Assembly: GCA_902806095.1 (NCBI GenBank)
Contig: CADCVF010000005.1
Location: 1-54,306 of the forward strand
Origin: an uncultured Rubrobacteraceae bacterium
GTDB taxonomy: Bacteria; Actinomycetota; Rubrobacteria; Rubrobacterales; Rubrobacteraceae
Direction: 5' to 3'
Length of the DNA stretch: 54,306 nt
Part shown: piece after piece, positions 1 to 8,145 of the stretch
Numbering within the stretch: position 1 is the first letter of the stretch
Layout of the letters: every line of letters begins with the position of its first letter
The notes under the pieces: model-generated
What the model was told of the DNA's origin: nothing
Database searches by the model: none
Seen by the model: the letters and a program-made list of their open reading frames with translations, nothing else
Made by a program: the position numbers and the translations under genes

Positions 1-1
1 C

Positions 2-391
2 CCGGGAACCGAGACCGCCGCGGCCCGGGAGGCCTCCGAGATCCTGCACGGGCTGGTGCGGCGCGTCGCCGAGGCTGGTCGTTTGCGCGTCGGGGTGGAG
101 CGCGCGGCGCATATGATCCACGCCGCCGGGGTCGGTGTCACCCTGACCCTCATCGGCGCCGAGCCAGAGGACCGCGATCCCGTGTTGTCTGAGGCGACCC
201 GTGAGGCGATACTCGCGGCCGTGACCACGAATGAGACCGCCGCGGCGGATGAGGAGGGTGCTGGTGATGATCGGGTCGCCAACCGCGCCGTCGCGCTCAA
301 GGCCGTGCTGCCCGAGACAGCCGAGCTCACGCCCGGTGAGCTTGCCTTGATCTCGGAGTGGCTCGACAGGATCGCAGATCCCGCCCGCTGA
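2..391 (+). CDS. TetR-type regulator, C-terminal part (5' end outside the window)
   Basis: The reading frame is open from base 2 to a TGA at 389-391 and has no credible start inside the window. The 129 residues are helical and alanine-rich, with an LHGLVRRVAEAG helix, a HAAGVGVTLTLIG stretch and a closing ALISEWLDRI helix. This is how the ligand-binding C-terminal domain of TetR/AcrR repressors usually reads. The DNA-binding N-terminus would lie to the left. The GTG at 56 lies within the conserved part, so I take it as internal. The assignment rests on overall character, not on a diagnostic motif. Confidence 0.6.
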   Translation, partial: PGTETAAAREASEILHGLVRRVAEAGRLRVGVERAAHMIHAAGVGVTLTLIGAEPEDRDPVLSEATREAILAAVTTNETAAADEEGAGDDRVANRAVALKAVLPETAELTPGELALISEWLDRIADPAR

Positions 392-542
392 GAGAAGGGT
401 GCCGCTCCGAAACCTTCTCGTCCGGGCGATCGGCTATACGTCCCGATCGCCGGCACTTCGGTCCCAGGCCCACTTAGGGAAGGAGGGGCTAGAACCGAGA
501 CCTTTGCCCCCGCCCCGCGACCGTGCGCTGCGGGAAAGGCTA

Positions 543-642
543 CTACTGCAAGGAGAGCACCTCGTAGTTATCCTTGAGGGTAGGGAGGTTGACGGTCCTT
601 GCGAGGCGATTTAGAGCGCCTGACAAAACCTCATCACGCCGG
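543..642 (-). pseudogene. Coding-like remnant between the two TetR genes
   Basis: On the minus strand a frame ending in TAG at 543-545 reads as plausible protein (LARTVNLPTLKDNYEVL near its end) for about 33 residues. It has no start with a ribosome site and runs into the end of the next TetR gene. It could be the tail of a lost gene or chance. The rest of the 392-643 gap shows nothing else I recognise. Confidence 0.25.
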
Positions 643-643
643 C

Positions 644-1318
644 TTAGGGTGCACCTTGGCCATGCCGGCCTGAGCGTCCCCCACCGGGGCTTCCGCCCTC
701 TTCGAGGCTACCCCTAAGCAGCGTGAAGGCTGCCCACCGGGCCACCTCCTCGGCCTCCTTGGCTTTCAGGCCGCACACGTCACGTAACACCACCAGGGAC
801 TCTATCCCAACGCACAAACACATCGCGGCCACCAGCCGCTCGAAGCCTTCCTCCTCCATCCGCTCCCGCGCCGGCTCTAGGGCGTTCTTTATCCAGAGCA
901 CCCGCCGGCCCGCCCTTATGCTGCCCGCTTCCTCTGGCTCCCCCCGCTCTACCGACTGGCCCGGCGGGCGCTCCAGGCCGCGCCTGAGCATGGTCCGGCG
1001 GGCCGCTTCGTGCTCGGTGTTGGAAGACCATATCGCCGCGAATGCGGCCCCGAAGCGACCCTCGAGATCCTCGGGCAGCGCCTCGGCGGCCAGAGCGGCC
1101 TCCAGGTCGGGGACGATGACCTCGGCGAGCAGCGACTCTTGGGTGGGGAAGTAGCGGTAGGCCGTAGCACGCGAGACGCCCGCCGCGTCTGCTACCTCGG
1201 TTACCGATGGCGAAGCGCCCCCGTGCACCAGGCGGCCGGCGGCCTCGATCATCGCTCCCCTGGTGCGACGCCGAACGTTGCTGAAATCTCTCCCCTTCTC
1301 CAAGAAATTCTTGCCCAT
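644..1318 (-). CDS. TetR/AcrR family transcriptional regulator
   Basis: A 224-residue protein. Residues about 10-60 form the TetR helix-turn-helix: a helix ending RRRTRGAMIEAAGRL, then VTEVADAAGVSRATAYRYFPTQ, with the classic YRYF. The rest is a helical ligand-binding domain with a CLCVGIESLVVLRD segment. I prefer the ATG at 1318 over the ATG at 1330 because GGAG lies six bases before it, within the upstream codons. It is transcribed away from the membrane-protein gene at 1502, and an inverted repeat sits in the shared intergenic region. TetR proteins commonly repress themselves and a divergent neighbour, so that neighbour is the first candidate target. The inducer is unknown. Confidence 0.85.
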   Translation of the reverse strand: MGKNFLEKGRDFSNVRRRTRGAMIEAAGRLVHGGASPSVTEVADAAGVSRATAYRYFPTQESLLAEVIVPDLEAALAAEALPEDLEGRFGAAFAAIWSSNTEHEAARRTMLRRGLERPPGQSVERGEPEEAGSIRAGRRVLWIKNALEPARERMEEEGFERLVAAMCLCVGIESLVVLRDVCGLKAKEAEEVARWAAFTLLRGSLEEGGSPGGGRSGRHGQGAP

Positions 1319-1336
1319 CTTCGACTCCATTCACGG

Positions 1337-1363
1337 AACCCGATCGCTTGACTCTGATCGGTT
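1337..1363. promoter_or_regulatory. Candidate TetR operator
   Basis: AACC(C)GATC at 1337-1345 is matched by GATCGGTT at 1356-1363, with about ten bases between the arms. The repeat lies just upstream of the TetR start and in front of the divergent gene, as expected for an autoregulatory operator. Confidence 0.4.
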
Positions 1364-1501
1364 CGCGGAAGCGGGTCAAAAACCCAAACCCAAGCAGACG
1401 AAGTCCGTTAGAGAGCTTCTCAAGGGCTTTAGAGACCAAGCTAGTAGTTCATTGAGCGAAAGTATAGACTAAGGATAAGAAAGTCTAGGGAGGACAAGCG
1501 G

Positions 1502-3142
1502 GTGGATGAAATCAGGAAACGCCTAAGCGATTTGTCATCGCGTTTAGCTTCTGTTGGACGAGTGCGGTTATTGGTAAGCCTCGTCGTAGTCCTGTTCTTG
1601 GCGTGGCTGGTGTCTCCGGTCTTCCACGGCCTGGCAATGGCAGTGTATGTAAACTGGCCTTTCTTCCTTATGGTTGTGGGCGGTACGGTTTTCGGTGCTT
1701 ACCTATGGAACATAGGGGATAAGGACCCAGCCAAGATAGTGGCAGTAGTTGCCGCCATCGCAACCTTGGCCTATCTATTCGCGTCCGCGCCTCTACGGGA
1801 ACTACGGTACTTAGACTCCATAGAAGCTCAAGAGATCAAGGAGATGCCCGACACAACGGGGTTAAGGTTTCTCCCGTACGATGTTGCAGCGCGTTTCGGG
1901 CAGAATACCCAGGACGAACCTACCCTGATGCTTGGGGATTTCGAACCCTTAAGTAACGGCGAGGGTGGGATAGATTGGGTGGCCCCAAGAGAACCCAATG
2001 GTCTCTACAACTCCCTAGTCAACAATCAGGACGGGGTCATGGTCATCCAGCCCGATGGGTCGGCCGAGACCATAAGGCAGGAATTCAAGCGGGGCGAGGG
2101 CATGGCCCTTTACAGGAACGTCGGCTGGCAGCTCAAGAGAGAGAAGTTCTTCGCCCACCATACGAACCAGTACTACGTTCTCGACGGAGAAGAGCTACTC
2201 GGGGTAGTCCCGTATATAAGCTACAGGTTCTCTTTCCCGGTGATGGTTCCTAAGTGGGGTGGAGTTTTGGTCGTTCACCCCGATGGAGAGATAGAGAACC
2301 TCTCTCCCCAGGAAGCCATACAGGATGGGCGCTTCGAAGGAGAGCGGCTCTATCCCGAGCTGTTGGCGAGGAAAGTGGGCGACGTCTGGAAGTACCGCAA
2401 CGGCTACTGGAATACCTGGTTTGCCCACGAAAACGAGGCCCAAATCCCTCAGATAGATCCACCCGAGGACCAGAACACGCTTGATGAGCAGCCTGCTACT
2501 TCTCAGGGAACCTCGACCAACCAGATGCCCTTCCTCATCCCTACAGGAGACGGGCCGCAATGGTTCCTGGCCGCCGAGCCCTACGGCAGGAGTTTCTCGA
2601 TGTACCAGGGGATCTACGTCGATGCCCACCGCGGCGAGATCAACTACTTCAAACCCGACACGGGCAGCGCCTTGATCGGGGTCAACAAGGCCTTGGATTA
2701 TGCTCAGGCTACCTTCCCCAATTACCAATGGGGTCTAAACGCGGTCATACTCGAACCAAGGCCGGTAGTCAAAGACGAGACCCTCTACTGGATGGCCACT
2801 ATCACCAACGCCGACAAAGCGGGGGTTAACCAGACCGTCATGGTCAACGCTTCCAAGCAGGGGGAGGTAACGGTTCTGGAGACCTACGAGGACGTGGTGG
2901 CCTTCGTTGAGGGTGAGGATACCGGTCAGACGGTAAACGTCGAAGGTGGTGATACCTTGGGGGCATCCGAGGAAGCGCCTGCAACATCAGGGACCGAAAT
3001 ACCGGAAGAGCAACCGGCACAACCGGGAAATCGTGCTGGTTCCCAAGAAGCCCCGGTCGATGTCTCTGAGATGAGCGACGAGGAGCTTATCAGAATCATA
3101 AGCGAAGCGGCTAACGAGTTAGAGGGCAGAAAGGAAGAGTAG
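1502..3142 (+). CDS. Large membrane-anchored protein of unknown function
   Basis: A 546-residue protein starting at GTG, with AGGGAGG about eight bases upstream. Three hydrophobic segments (about residues 22-45, 48-70 and 75-95) are followed by a long hydrophilic region, probably outside the membrane. This region holds two related-looking stretches, VVHPDGEIENLSP (near 262) and VDAHRGEINYFKP (near 375), and an acidic, low-complexity tail rich in E, T and P. I do not recognise the family. Base composition is less GC-rich than the neighbours, and an insertion element follows directly, so the gene may be a recent acquisition. The three N-terminal helices suggest a membrane complex component, but nothing shows its role. 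Confidence 0.75.
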   Translation: MDEIRKRLSDLSSRLASVGRVRLLVSLVVVLFLAWLVSPVFHGLAMAVYVNWPFFLMVVGGTVFGAYLWNIGDKDPAKIVAVVAAIATLAYLFASAPLRELRYLDSIEAQEIKEMPDTTGLRFLPYDVAARFGQNTQDEPTLMLGDFEPLSNGEGGIDWVAPREPNGLYNSLVNNQDGVMVIQPDGSAETIRQEFKRGEGMALYRNVGWQLKREKFFAHHTNQYYVLDGEELLGVVPYISYRFSFPVMVPKWGGVLVVHPDGEIENLSPQEAIQDGRFEGERLYPELLARKVGDVWKYRNGYWNTWFAHENEAQIPQIDPPEDQNTLDEQPATSQGTSTNQMPFLIPTGDGPQWFLAAEPYGRSFSMYQGIYVDAHRGEINYFKPDTGSALIGVNKALDYAQATFPNYQWGLNAVILEPRPVVKDETLYWMATITNADKAGVNQTVMVNASKQGEVTVLETYEDVVAFVEGEDTGQTVNVEGGDTLGASEEAPATSGTEIPEEQPAQPGNRAGSQEAPVDVSEMSDEELIRIISEAANELEGRKEE

Positions 3143-3205
3143 CCATCTGAGAGCCGGCGCGGTGCTCTTCAGTCCGGGGTGTGTAGTTACGAGAGTTGAG
3201 GCGAG

Positions 3206-3230
3206 AAAGCCTCCCGCTTTAGCGGAGAGG
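3206..3230 (+). repeat. Left-end hairpin of the IS608-like element
   Basis: The guide AAAG (3206-3209) is followed by a stem formed by 3210-3217 and 3222-3230 with loop TTTA and one bulged A at 3226. A bulged base in the stem is a feature of TnpA-recognised hairpins in IS608. Confidence 0.8.
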
Positions 3231-3295
3231 ATGAATCGCCTACGTGCATCGCAAACAACGTGCTTTCGCCCCTTCCGGTGTGCTACATTGTGTTT

Positions 3296-3694
3296 ATGAC
3301 AATAGGCTACAGACACAACAGAGGGTCGGTTGTCATGCTTAAGTATCATCTCATCTGGGTACCTCGCAGACGGCGCAAGGTGTTGGTCGGAGCCGTAGCG
3401 CACAGGCTTGAAGCGTTGCTCCGCGAGAGAGCCAAAGCGCTTTCCGTCGAGATTGAGCATCTTGCCATCAGGCCCGACCACCTGCACATGTTTGTCAATG
3501 CGCCTCCGTCTCTGGCGGTTAGTCAATTGGTCTACAGGTTCAAGGGCCACACGTCGCGGGTGCTTCGGCAAGAGTTCGCTCACCTTCGGAAGATGCCGTC
3601 CATGTGGACCACCGCATACTTTGCGACAACGGCGGGCCGAGTGTCGGAGGCGACGATTCACAACTACATCGAAGCTCAGAGCACGAGAGCCTGA
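3296..3694 (+). CDS. tnpA: IS200/IS605 Y1 transposase TnpA
   Basis: A 132-residue HUH-type tyrosine transposase that cuts and rejoins single-stranded DNA at the element's hairpin ends. The metal-binding HLH motif is in RPDHLHMFV, and the catalytic tyrosine is in the C-terminal helix (HNYIEAQ). The start is placed at the ATG at 3296 because the protein then begins MTIGYRHNRGSVVML, matching the family's short N-terminus, although the frame opens further upstream. Its TGA (3692-3694) abuts the ATG of tnpB, so the two are probably translated from one transcript. The length is normal for the family, so it looks functional. Confidence 0.9.
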   Translation: MTIGYRHNRGSVVMLKYHLIWVPRRRRKVLVGAVAHRLEALLRERAKALSVEIEHLAIRPDHLHMFVNAPPSLAVSQLVYRFKGHTSRVLRQEFAHLRKMPSMWTTAYFATTAGRVSEATIHNYIEAQSTRA

Positions 3695-4858
3695 ATGAAG
3701 CTGCGGAAGGCCTACAGGTTCAGGATGCGTCCCACAAAGACTCAGGAGGTCGGTCTGTACCGCATGGCCGGAGCGCGTCGGTTCATCTACAACTGGGCAT
3801 TGAGTCGGCGCAAGAGTTACTACGCCGAACACGGCAAGGGCATCTCTGCCAGAGAGCTCTCCTCGGAGTTGACCGCGCTCAAGAGTAAGCCTGAGACGCT
3901 CTGGCTCAAGGAAGCCGACTCGCAGATGCTCCAGCAGGCTCTCAGGGACGTGGATAGGGCCTTCGAGGCGCTCTTCAAGAGGCGTAGCCGCTTCCCCCGG
4001 TTGCGCTCCAAGAAGGCCGGACACTTCACTTTCCGTATCCCCCAGCGCGTCAGAGTCGAGGACGGCAGGGTATACGTCCCGAAGGTAGGTTGGGTTCGTA
4101 TCCGTCAGTCCAGAGGAGTCGAAGGAACGACCAAGAGCGCGACCTTCAAGCGAGACGCTACGGGACACTGGTACGTTGCCCTGACGACCGAGTTCGAGAT
4201 TCCTGACGTAGAACCCCCTGCTCCGGTCAACCCGGTCGGGGTAGACCTCGGTCTCAAGGACCTGTTCGTCCTCTCCGATGGCGAGCGCGTCCGGGCCCCT
4301 CGGTTCGCGAGGACGGCCGAGCGGAGGCTCGGGAGGGTTCAGAAGGACCTCTCCCGGAAGAAGCCGGGTAGCCGTCGCAGGGAGAAAGCGAAGCGCCGTG
4401 TGGCTGGGGTGCATCGCAAGGTGTCGAACCAGAGGAGCGACTTCCTCCACAAGCTGACGACCGACCTGACGCGGGAGTACGACTGTATCTGCCACGAGGA
4501 TTTGAACACGAAGGGGCTTGCGAAAACCAAGCTGTCCCGTTCGGTCCTCGACGCTGCCTTCGGCGAGTTCGTGCGTCAGGTCGAATACAAGGCCACGTGG
4601 AGCTTCAAGCACAGCGTCAGGGTCGGACGCTTCTTCCCGTCCGCAAAGCTCTGCTCCGAGTGCGGCAAGGTTAATGTGAACATGACGCTCTCGGACAGGA
4701 TGTGGCTCTGTGAATGTGGGACTCAGCACGATAGAGACCTGAACGCCGCCAGGAACATCCTGGCCGAAGGAATGAGACTGCTCGCCGCTGGACAGACGGA
4801 GAGCCAAAACGCTCGTGGAGAGCCTGTAAGTCTTCCCAGGGGAAGCACGGCTCGATGA
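3695..4858 (+). CDS. tnpB: TnpB, RNA-guided RuvC nuclease of the IS605 element
   Basis: A 387-residue TnpB (OrfB). In related elements this protein is an RNA-guided DNA nuclease that cuts the empty donor site and so favours retention of the element. The N-terminal part carries the typical RFRMRPTKTQE and FIYNWAL motifs. The RuvC catalytic residues appear as GVDLGLK (D), CHEDLN (E) and HDRDLNAARNI (D). The zinc ribbon is CSECG with CECG. All key residues are present. The last part of the gene together with the right end should encode the guide RNA scaffold. By analogy with ISDra2, whose target-adjacent motif equals the insertion target, TTAC is predicted here. Confidence 0.92.
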   Translation: MKLRKAYRFRMRPTKTQEVGLYRMAGARRFIYNWALSRRKSYYAEHGKGISARELSSELTALKSKPETLWLKEADSQMLQQALRDVDRAFEALFKRRSRFPRLRSKKAGHFTFRIPQRVRVEDGRVYVPKVGWVRIRQSRGVEGTTKSATFKRDATGHWYVALTTEFEIPDVEPPAPVNPVGVDLGLKDLFVLSDGERVRAPRFARTAERRLGRVQKDLSRKKPGSRRREKAKRRVAGVHRKVSNQRSDFLHKLTTDLTREYDCICHEDLNTKGLAKTKLSRSVLDAAFGEFVRQVEYKATWSFKHSVRVGRFFPSAKLCSECGKVNVNMTLSDRMWLCECGTQHDRDLNAARNILAEGMRLLAAGQTESQNARGEPVSLPRGSTAR

Positions 4859-4896
4859 ACCGAGAATCCCGCCGCTTTAGCGGATGGGAGCGTCAA
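4700..4896 (+). ncRNA. Predicted omega/reRNA scaffold of TnpB
   Basis: In IS605 elements the TnpB guide RNA spans the 3' end of tnpB and the right end, and its guide is copied from the flank immediately beyond the element. Here the scaffold would end at TCAA (4893-4896) and the present guide would be read from 4897 onward. The 5' limit is only approximate. The right-end hairpin (4868-4888) is the one element I can see directly. Confidence 0.5.
4864..4896 (+). repeat. Right-end hairpin and cleavage site of the IS608-like element
   Basis: The guide GAAT (4864-4867) is followed by a stem of CCC/GGG and CCGC/GCGG around a TTTA loop, then the cleavage site TCAA (4893-4896). This matches the IS608 right-end code. 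Confidence 0.8.
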
Positions 4897-5418
4897 TAAT
4901 GTCAGTTACTACATTGGAGGAAGCGGAAGGGGAGGGAAAGAAACCCCTCACCATCTAAGGGGAACGCCAGGATGCGGCGGGTAGGGTGTCCCCCCGTTCC
5001 TTCAGATTAAGGGGAGCCGCCGGGTGGCCGGTCCCGCGCTCCCCGACCTGCGGGCGCTACGCCGGGGCGAGTATGTGCAAAGTGAGGCTAACAAAAGCTA
5101 ACACCTTACCCCAGTCCGGGCGCCCACCCCGCGCGGCGCTGCCCTCACGTCCCCTCAGGTTTTGGACGTCGAGGTCTCGGGGATGCCCGAAGAGACGGGG
5201 CGCTAAGATAAGAGATCCGCAAGGATGCAGCCCTGCCTGGAAGTCATCCCATAAATACCACCCAGGCTGGGCAGGAAGATAAACGCTCAGCTCAGATCGA
5301 TCTCGAAAGGGCGAAAAAACGCCAATTAGAGCAAGATCATCAAGTGTATTCTCTAGCAAAAAAGGGAACAAAAAGGAGAAAACCGCCGCGGCGACGACAA
5401 GAGAGACAGGAGAGGATC
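4897..5418. other. Gene-free stretch
   Basis: No convincing gene. The first bases are the right flank of the IS element, so joining 3190 to 4897 rebuilds the empty site. Short GC-rich inverted segments occur around 4950-5030 but form no clear terminator or known riboswitch. The stretch just before the next gene is A-rich and may hold its promoter. Confidence 0.5.
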
Positions 5419-5928
5419 TTGAGCGATTTGAGCGATAAGGTAGTGCCAGAGGATGTCTTTGAAGGTTACGGGGGCGAAAAAGAGAGTCTCTACTCTTACT
5501 CGGCTCTTATGGGCATCTTTAGCCTGATCTTCGCCCTCTTCCTTCTCTTGTCCCGGCTCACAGGACGCCCCATCCCTGAGCGGATAGAGGCGAGGGACAT
5601 CGCGCTGCTAGGAATGGCGGCCCACAAAATGAGTATGGTTGGCTCCCAGGATGCGATCATGAGCCCCCTGCGCGCCCCGGTAACCGAGATCCAAAAGAAG
5701 GAGAGCCCCAAAAAGGTGGACGAGCAGCCAAGGGGCGAGGGCCTTAGGAGGTCCATAGGCGAGCTGCTCACATGCAAGTTCTGCCTCGGCGTGTGGTTGG
5801 CCTCCTTTTTGACCTACGGCCTCGTGCTCGTGCCGCGCCTGACCCGCCTCATAGCCGCCCTTTTCGCCGTCGTCACCGTCTCGGATTACCTCCACCAGAG
5901 CTACAAGATACTCATGAAGAAGGCATAG
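5419..5928 (+). CDS. DUF1360 membrane protein
   Basis: A protein of about 169 residues. The C-terminal half reads as DUF1360: DIALLGMAAHKMS, a SPLRAP motif, then GELLTCKFCLGVWLAS with the conserved CxxC, and a last hydrophobic helix before VSDYLHQ. One hydrophobic helix lies near the N-terminus. I choose the TTG at 5419 because AGGAGAGG sits just upstream. An ATG at 5344 would add 25 basic residues but has no ribosome site. Members are small membrane proteins of unknown function, often near spore-coat or stress genes. The sequence shows no operon partner. Confidence 0.8.
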   Translation: MSDLSDKVVPEDVFEGYGGEKESLYSYSALMGIFSLIFALFLLLSRLTGRPIPERIEARDIALLGMAAHKMSMVGSQDAIMSPLRAPVTEIQKKESPKKVDEQPRGEGLRRSIGELLTCKFCLGVWLASFLTYGLVLVPRLTRLIAALFAVVTVSDYLHQSYKILMKKA

Positions 5929-6005
5929 CGGTGCGGGACGCTAGTCCGCAAGGCGTCACGTTACGGAGGCCTCCTCCGGAGACTACTGCCACGCTAGGAG
6001 CACTT

Positions 6006-6031
6006 CCCTGAGGAGGAACCCTGAGGAGGAA
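6006..6031 (+). repeat. Two tandem copies of a 13-bp unit
   Basis: CCCTGAGGAGGAA occurs twice head to tail (6006-6018, 6019-6031). Each copy contains a ribosome-site-like GAGGAGG, but no gene starts directly after it. It may be a slippage product. Confidence 0.7.
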
Positions 6032-6175
6032 GGTTGCAGACTAACGGGGCCAAAGAGGTGAGGAGAGCTCCCTACTTATTTATCCATTTCCTGCTTGGGG
6101 GTGCTGAGGGAGTCCTGTAAATTAGCCCTTTAGGAGCAGGGAAAAGCATCATTCTGAATGGACTGAGGAGTTTTG

Positions 6176-6622
6176 ATGAGCGAGGACCGGAACGAAGTGG
6201 TCGTCCGCGGAGACGGAGAAGGCTTACACCACGAAGTCTTCGTCGGATCGCACCGGCTGGCGGCGGACGAGCCACCAGAATCGGGAGGGTCCGACCGGGG
6301 GCCCAACCCCTACGATCTACTGCTTGCGTCTTTGGGGGCGTGCACGGCGATGACCCTCACGATGTATGCCCAAAGGAAAGGTTTGCCTCTCCGAGGCGTC
6401 ACGACCCGGCTTCGACACTCGAGAATCCACGCCGACGACTGCGCCGAGTGCGAAACCGAGCAAGGGAGGATCGATTCGATCGAGCTGACAATCGAACTCG
6501 ACGGGCCCCTTAGCGATGAGCAACGCTCTAAACTCCTCGAGATCGCCCGGAAGTGCCCGGTACAACGCACCCTGACCTCACAGAAGGTCATCGAGATTCG
6601 CTCCGGTGGCGAATCCGGCTAG
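6176..6622 (+). CDS. OsmC/Ohr-family protein
   Basis: A protein of about 148 residues, the usual OsmC length. The first conserved cysteine is in LGACTAMTL and the second in KCPVQRTL. These are the redox pair used by OsmC/Ohr proteins to reduce organic hydroperoxides with thiol cofactors. The central NPYDLLLASLGAC motif is typical. The ATG at 6176 is preferred over the TTG at 6173 because GAGGAG (6165-6170) is then five bases away. Both cysteines are present, so it is probably a working cytoplasmic peroxidase-like enzyme. The presence of two further Cys (CAEC) places it nearer the OsmC-like/YhfA side than Ohr. Confidence 0.9.
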   Translation: MSEDRNEVVVRGDGEGLHHEVFVGSHRLAADEPPESGGSDRGPNPYDLLLASLGACTAMTLTMYAQRKGLPLRGVTTRLRHSRIHADDCAECETEQGRIDSIELTIELDGPLSDEQRSKLLEIARKCPVQRTLTSQKVIEIRSGGESG

Positions 6623-6867
6623 GCTCTCTCTGAGAACGATGAAGAATAATTTTGCTGCTAGGCTGCTACCACGGTAGGACGATACGAACTCTACCCCGTG
6701 CTACCCTCCTCCGCGTGTCTGGACGAGGACTTCCAACTCCGAGTACTCTCCATGCCCAGTCAACAGGGCTCGGAAGCGCACCCCCGCCGGCGCGATTGCA
6801 CTCTGACCACGACTAGTGTCTAATGTGGCAAGGGATATCTCGATAACGAGCATGGAGGAGGGTGAAG

Positions 6868-8145
6868 ATGGCGGACGTGGCTAATGAGCGCGAGCCTAGA
6901 ACCGAGGTTCCTTCCACCTTCGGGAGCCGGCTCAGGATCGTGGGACCGGGGTTGATCATAGCGGCTACCGGTGTGGGGGCAGGGGATATGGTCTCCTCCC
7001 TGAACGCCGGCACGGTGTACGGCACGATCTTCCTCTGGGCTATCATCGTCGGGGCGATCGTCAAGTTTTATCTCACCGAGGGGATAGGACGCTGGTACAT
7101 GGCAACTGGCTACACCATCCTCAAGGGCTGGCGCTCACTCGGGCGGTTCGTGAGTGGTTTCTTCGTTGTCTACCTCCTGATTCTGACCTTCGTCTTCGGG
7201 GCGGCGGCCATGTCTGCCGCTGCTCTCGCATTCACCGCGATGTTCCCGATCCTTCCCCTCTGGGCCTGGGCCGTGCTCCACGGTATCTTCGGCTTCCTGA
7301 TCTGCATCACCGGCCGCTACGGGCTCTTCGAGCGGGTGATGGAGGTCTTTGTGGCCCTGATGTTCGTCACCATCGTGGGGCTGGCGATCCTGCTCGCCCC
7401 GAACCTCGGAGAGCTTGCCGGCGGCCTCGTGCCAACGCAGTTCCCTGAAGGCTCCCTGCTCTCTGTACTCAGTCTAATCGGGGGGGTGGGAGCGACCTTC
7501 ACGCTCGCCTCCTACAATTACTGGGTGCGCGAGCGCGGCTGGGGTTCTCCTCCCTGGATCCCGATGATGCGCCTGGACCTTATCGTCGGCTACGCCTTGA
7601 CTGCCCTATTCATGGTGGCGATGCTGGTCGTCGGGGCAGAGATTCTCTTCGCCAGCGGCGAGAGCATCAGCGAAGAGGCAGGGCTCGTGGCGCTCGCTGA
7701 TCCTATACAGGAGCGCTTCGGCGTCGTCGCGCGCTGGCTCTTCCTCATCGGCTTCTGGGCCGCCGCGACCAGCTCGATAGTCGGGGCCTGGAACGGCTCG
7801 GCCTACCTCTTCGCCGACGCCGTGCGGACATCCCGCGACGTACCGGACGAGAGGGCCGAGGAGTACCTCTCGGAGAAGAGTGTGTACTTCCGGGCGATGT
7901 TGGTCTGGATCAGCTTCCCGTCCATGCTCCTGCTCTTCTTCGGCGAGCCGGTACTCCTGATCATTGTCTACGCCGCCATGGGTGCCTTGTTCCTGCCCTT
8001 CCTGGCCATAACGCTCCTCTGGCTCCTGAACTCCCGGCGCGTGGCGCCGGAGCACCGCAACGGGATCGTCGCGAACATAATCCTGGTAGCCTCGGTGTTG
8101 CTCTTCGTTTTTCTCGGGATACAAGAGGTACTCGGTGCCGCCTGA
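6868..8145 (+). CDS. Nramp-like metal-ion transporter with divergent motifs
   Basis: A protein of about 425 residues with 11 or so hydrophobic helices and the Nramp opening GPGLIIAATGVGAGD. In classical Nramp proteins TM1 carries DPGN, which binds Mn or Fe. Here the aligned residues are GAGD. TM6 normally holds MPH, but here the equivalent helix reads GGVGATFTLASYNYW, with no MPH. The fold is therefore Nramp but the substrate is probably different, as in the Nramp-related magnesium transporters or uncharacterised side branches. The ATG at 6868 is chosen over the GTG at 6862 because GGAGGAGG (6854-6861) then has normal spacing. CTCG-ATAA-CGAG at 6839-6850 just upstream is a small palindrome of unknown meaning. 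Confidence 0.85.
   Translation: MADVANEREPRTEVPSTFGSRLRIVGPGLIIAATGVGAGDMVSSLNAGTVYGTIFLWAIIVGAIVKFYLTEGIGRWYMATGYTILKGWRSLGRFVSGFFVVYLLILTFVFGAAAMSAAALAFTAMFPILPLWAWAVLHGIFGFLICITGRYGLFERVMEVFVALMFVTIVGLAILLAPNLGELAGGLVPTQFPEGSLLSVLSLIGGVGATFTLASYNYWVRERGWGSPPWIPMMRLDLIVGYALTALFMVAMLVVGAEILFASGESISEEAGLVALADPIQERFGVVARWLFLIGFWAAATSSIVGAWNGSAYLFADAVRTSRDVPDERAEEYLSEKSVYFRAMLVWISFPSMLLLFFGEPVLLIIVYAAMGALFLPFLAITLLWLLNSRRVAPEHRNGIVANIILVASVLLFVFLGIQEVLGAA

Larger units (their letters stand above)
3191..4896 (+). mobile_element. Complete IS200/IS605-family element (IS608-like ends)
   Basis: The element holds tnpA and tnpB in order and is bounded by subterminal hairpins. Its ends follow the rules known for IS608. 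TTAC (3187-3190) flanks the left end, and AAAG (3206-3209) sits at the 5' foot of the left hairpin. GAAT (4864-4867) sits at the 5' foot of the right hairpin, and TCAA (4893-4896) closes the right end. Both hairpins share the apex CCGC-TTTA-GCGG. There are no terminal inverted repeats and no target duplication, as expected for this single-strand, peel-and-paste family. Both genes are intact, so the element may be active. Confidence 0.88.

Noticed and set aside
410-530. A tRNA-like fragment (GGGGCTAGAACC...) near 490
   Set aside because: No cloverleaf can be drawn and the anticodon arm is missing. The resemblance is limited to a few bases.
399-614. A 71-residue open frame on the plus strand
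   Set aside because: It has no ribosome site, a proline- and arginine-rich composition, and overlaps a more coherent minus-strand remnant.
3119-4807. A 562-residue open frame on the minus strand
   Set aside because: It is the antisense of tnpA and tnpB, whose motifs are unmistakable on the plus strand.
6623-6861. A metal-sensing riboswitch before the Nramp-like gene
   Set aside because: I looked for M-box and yybP-ykoY features and found none. Only a short CTCG-ATAA-CGAG palindrome is present.
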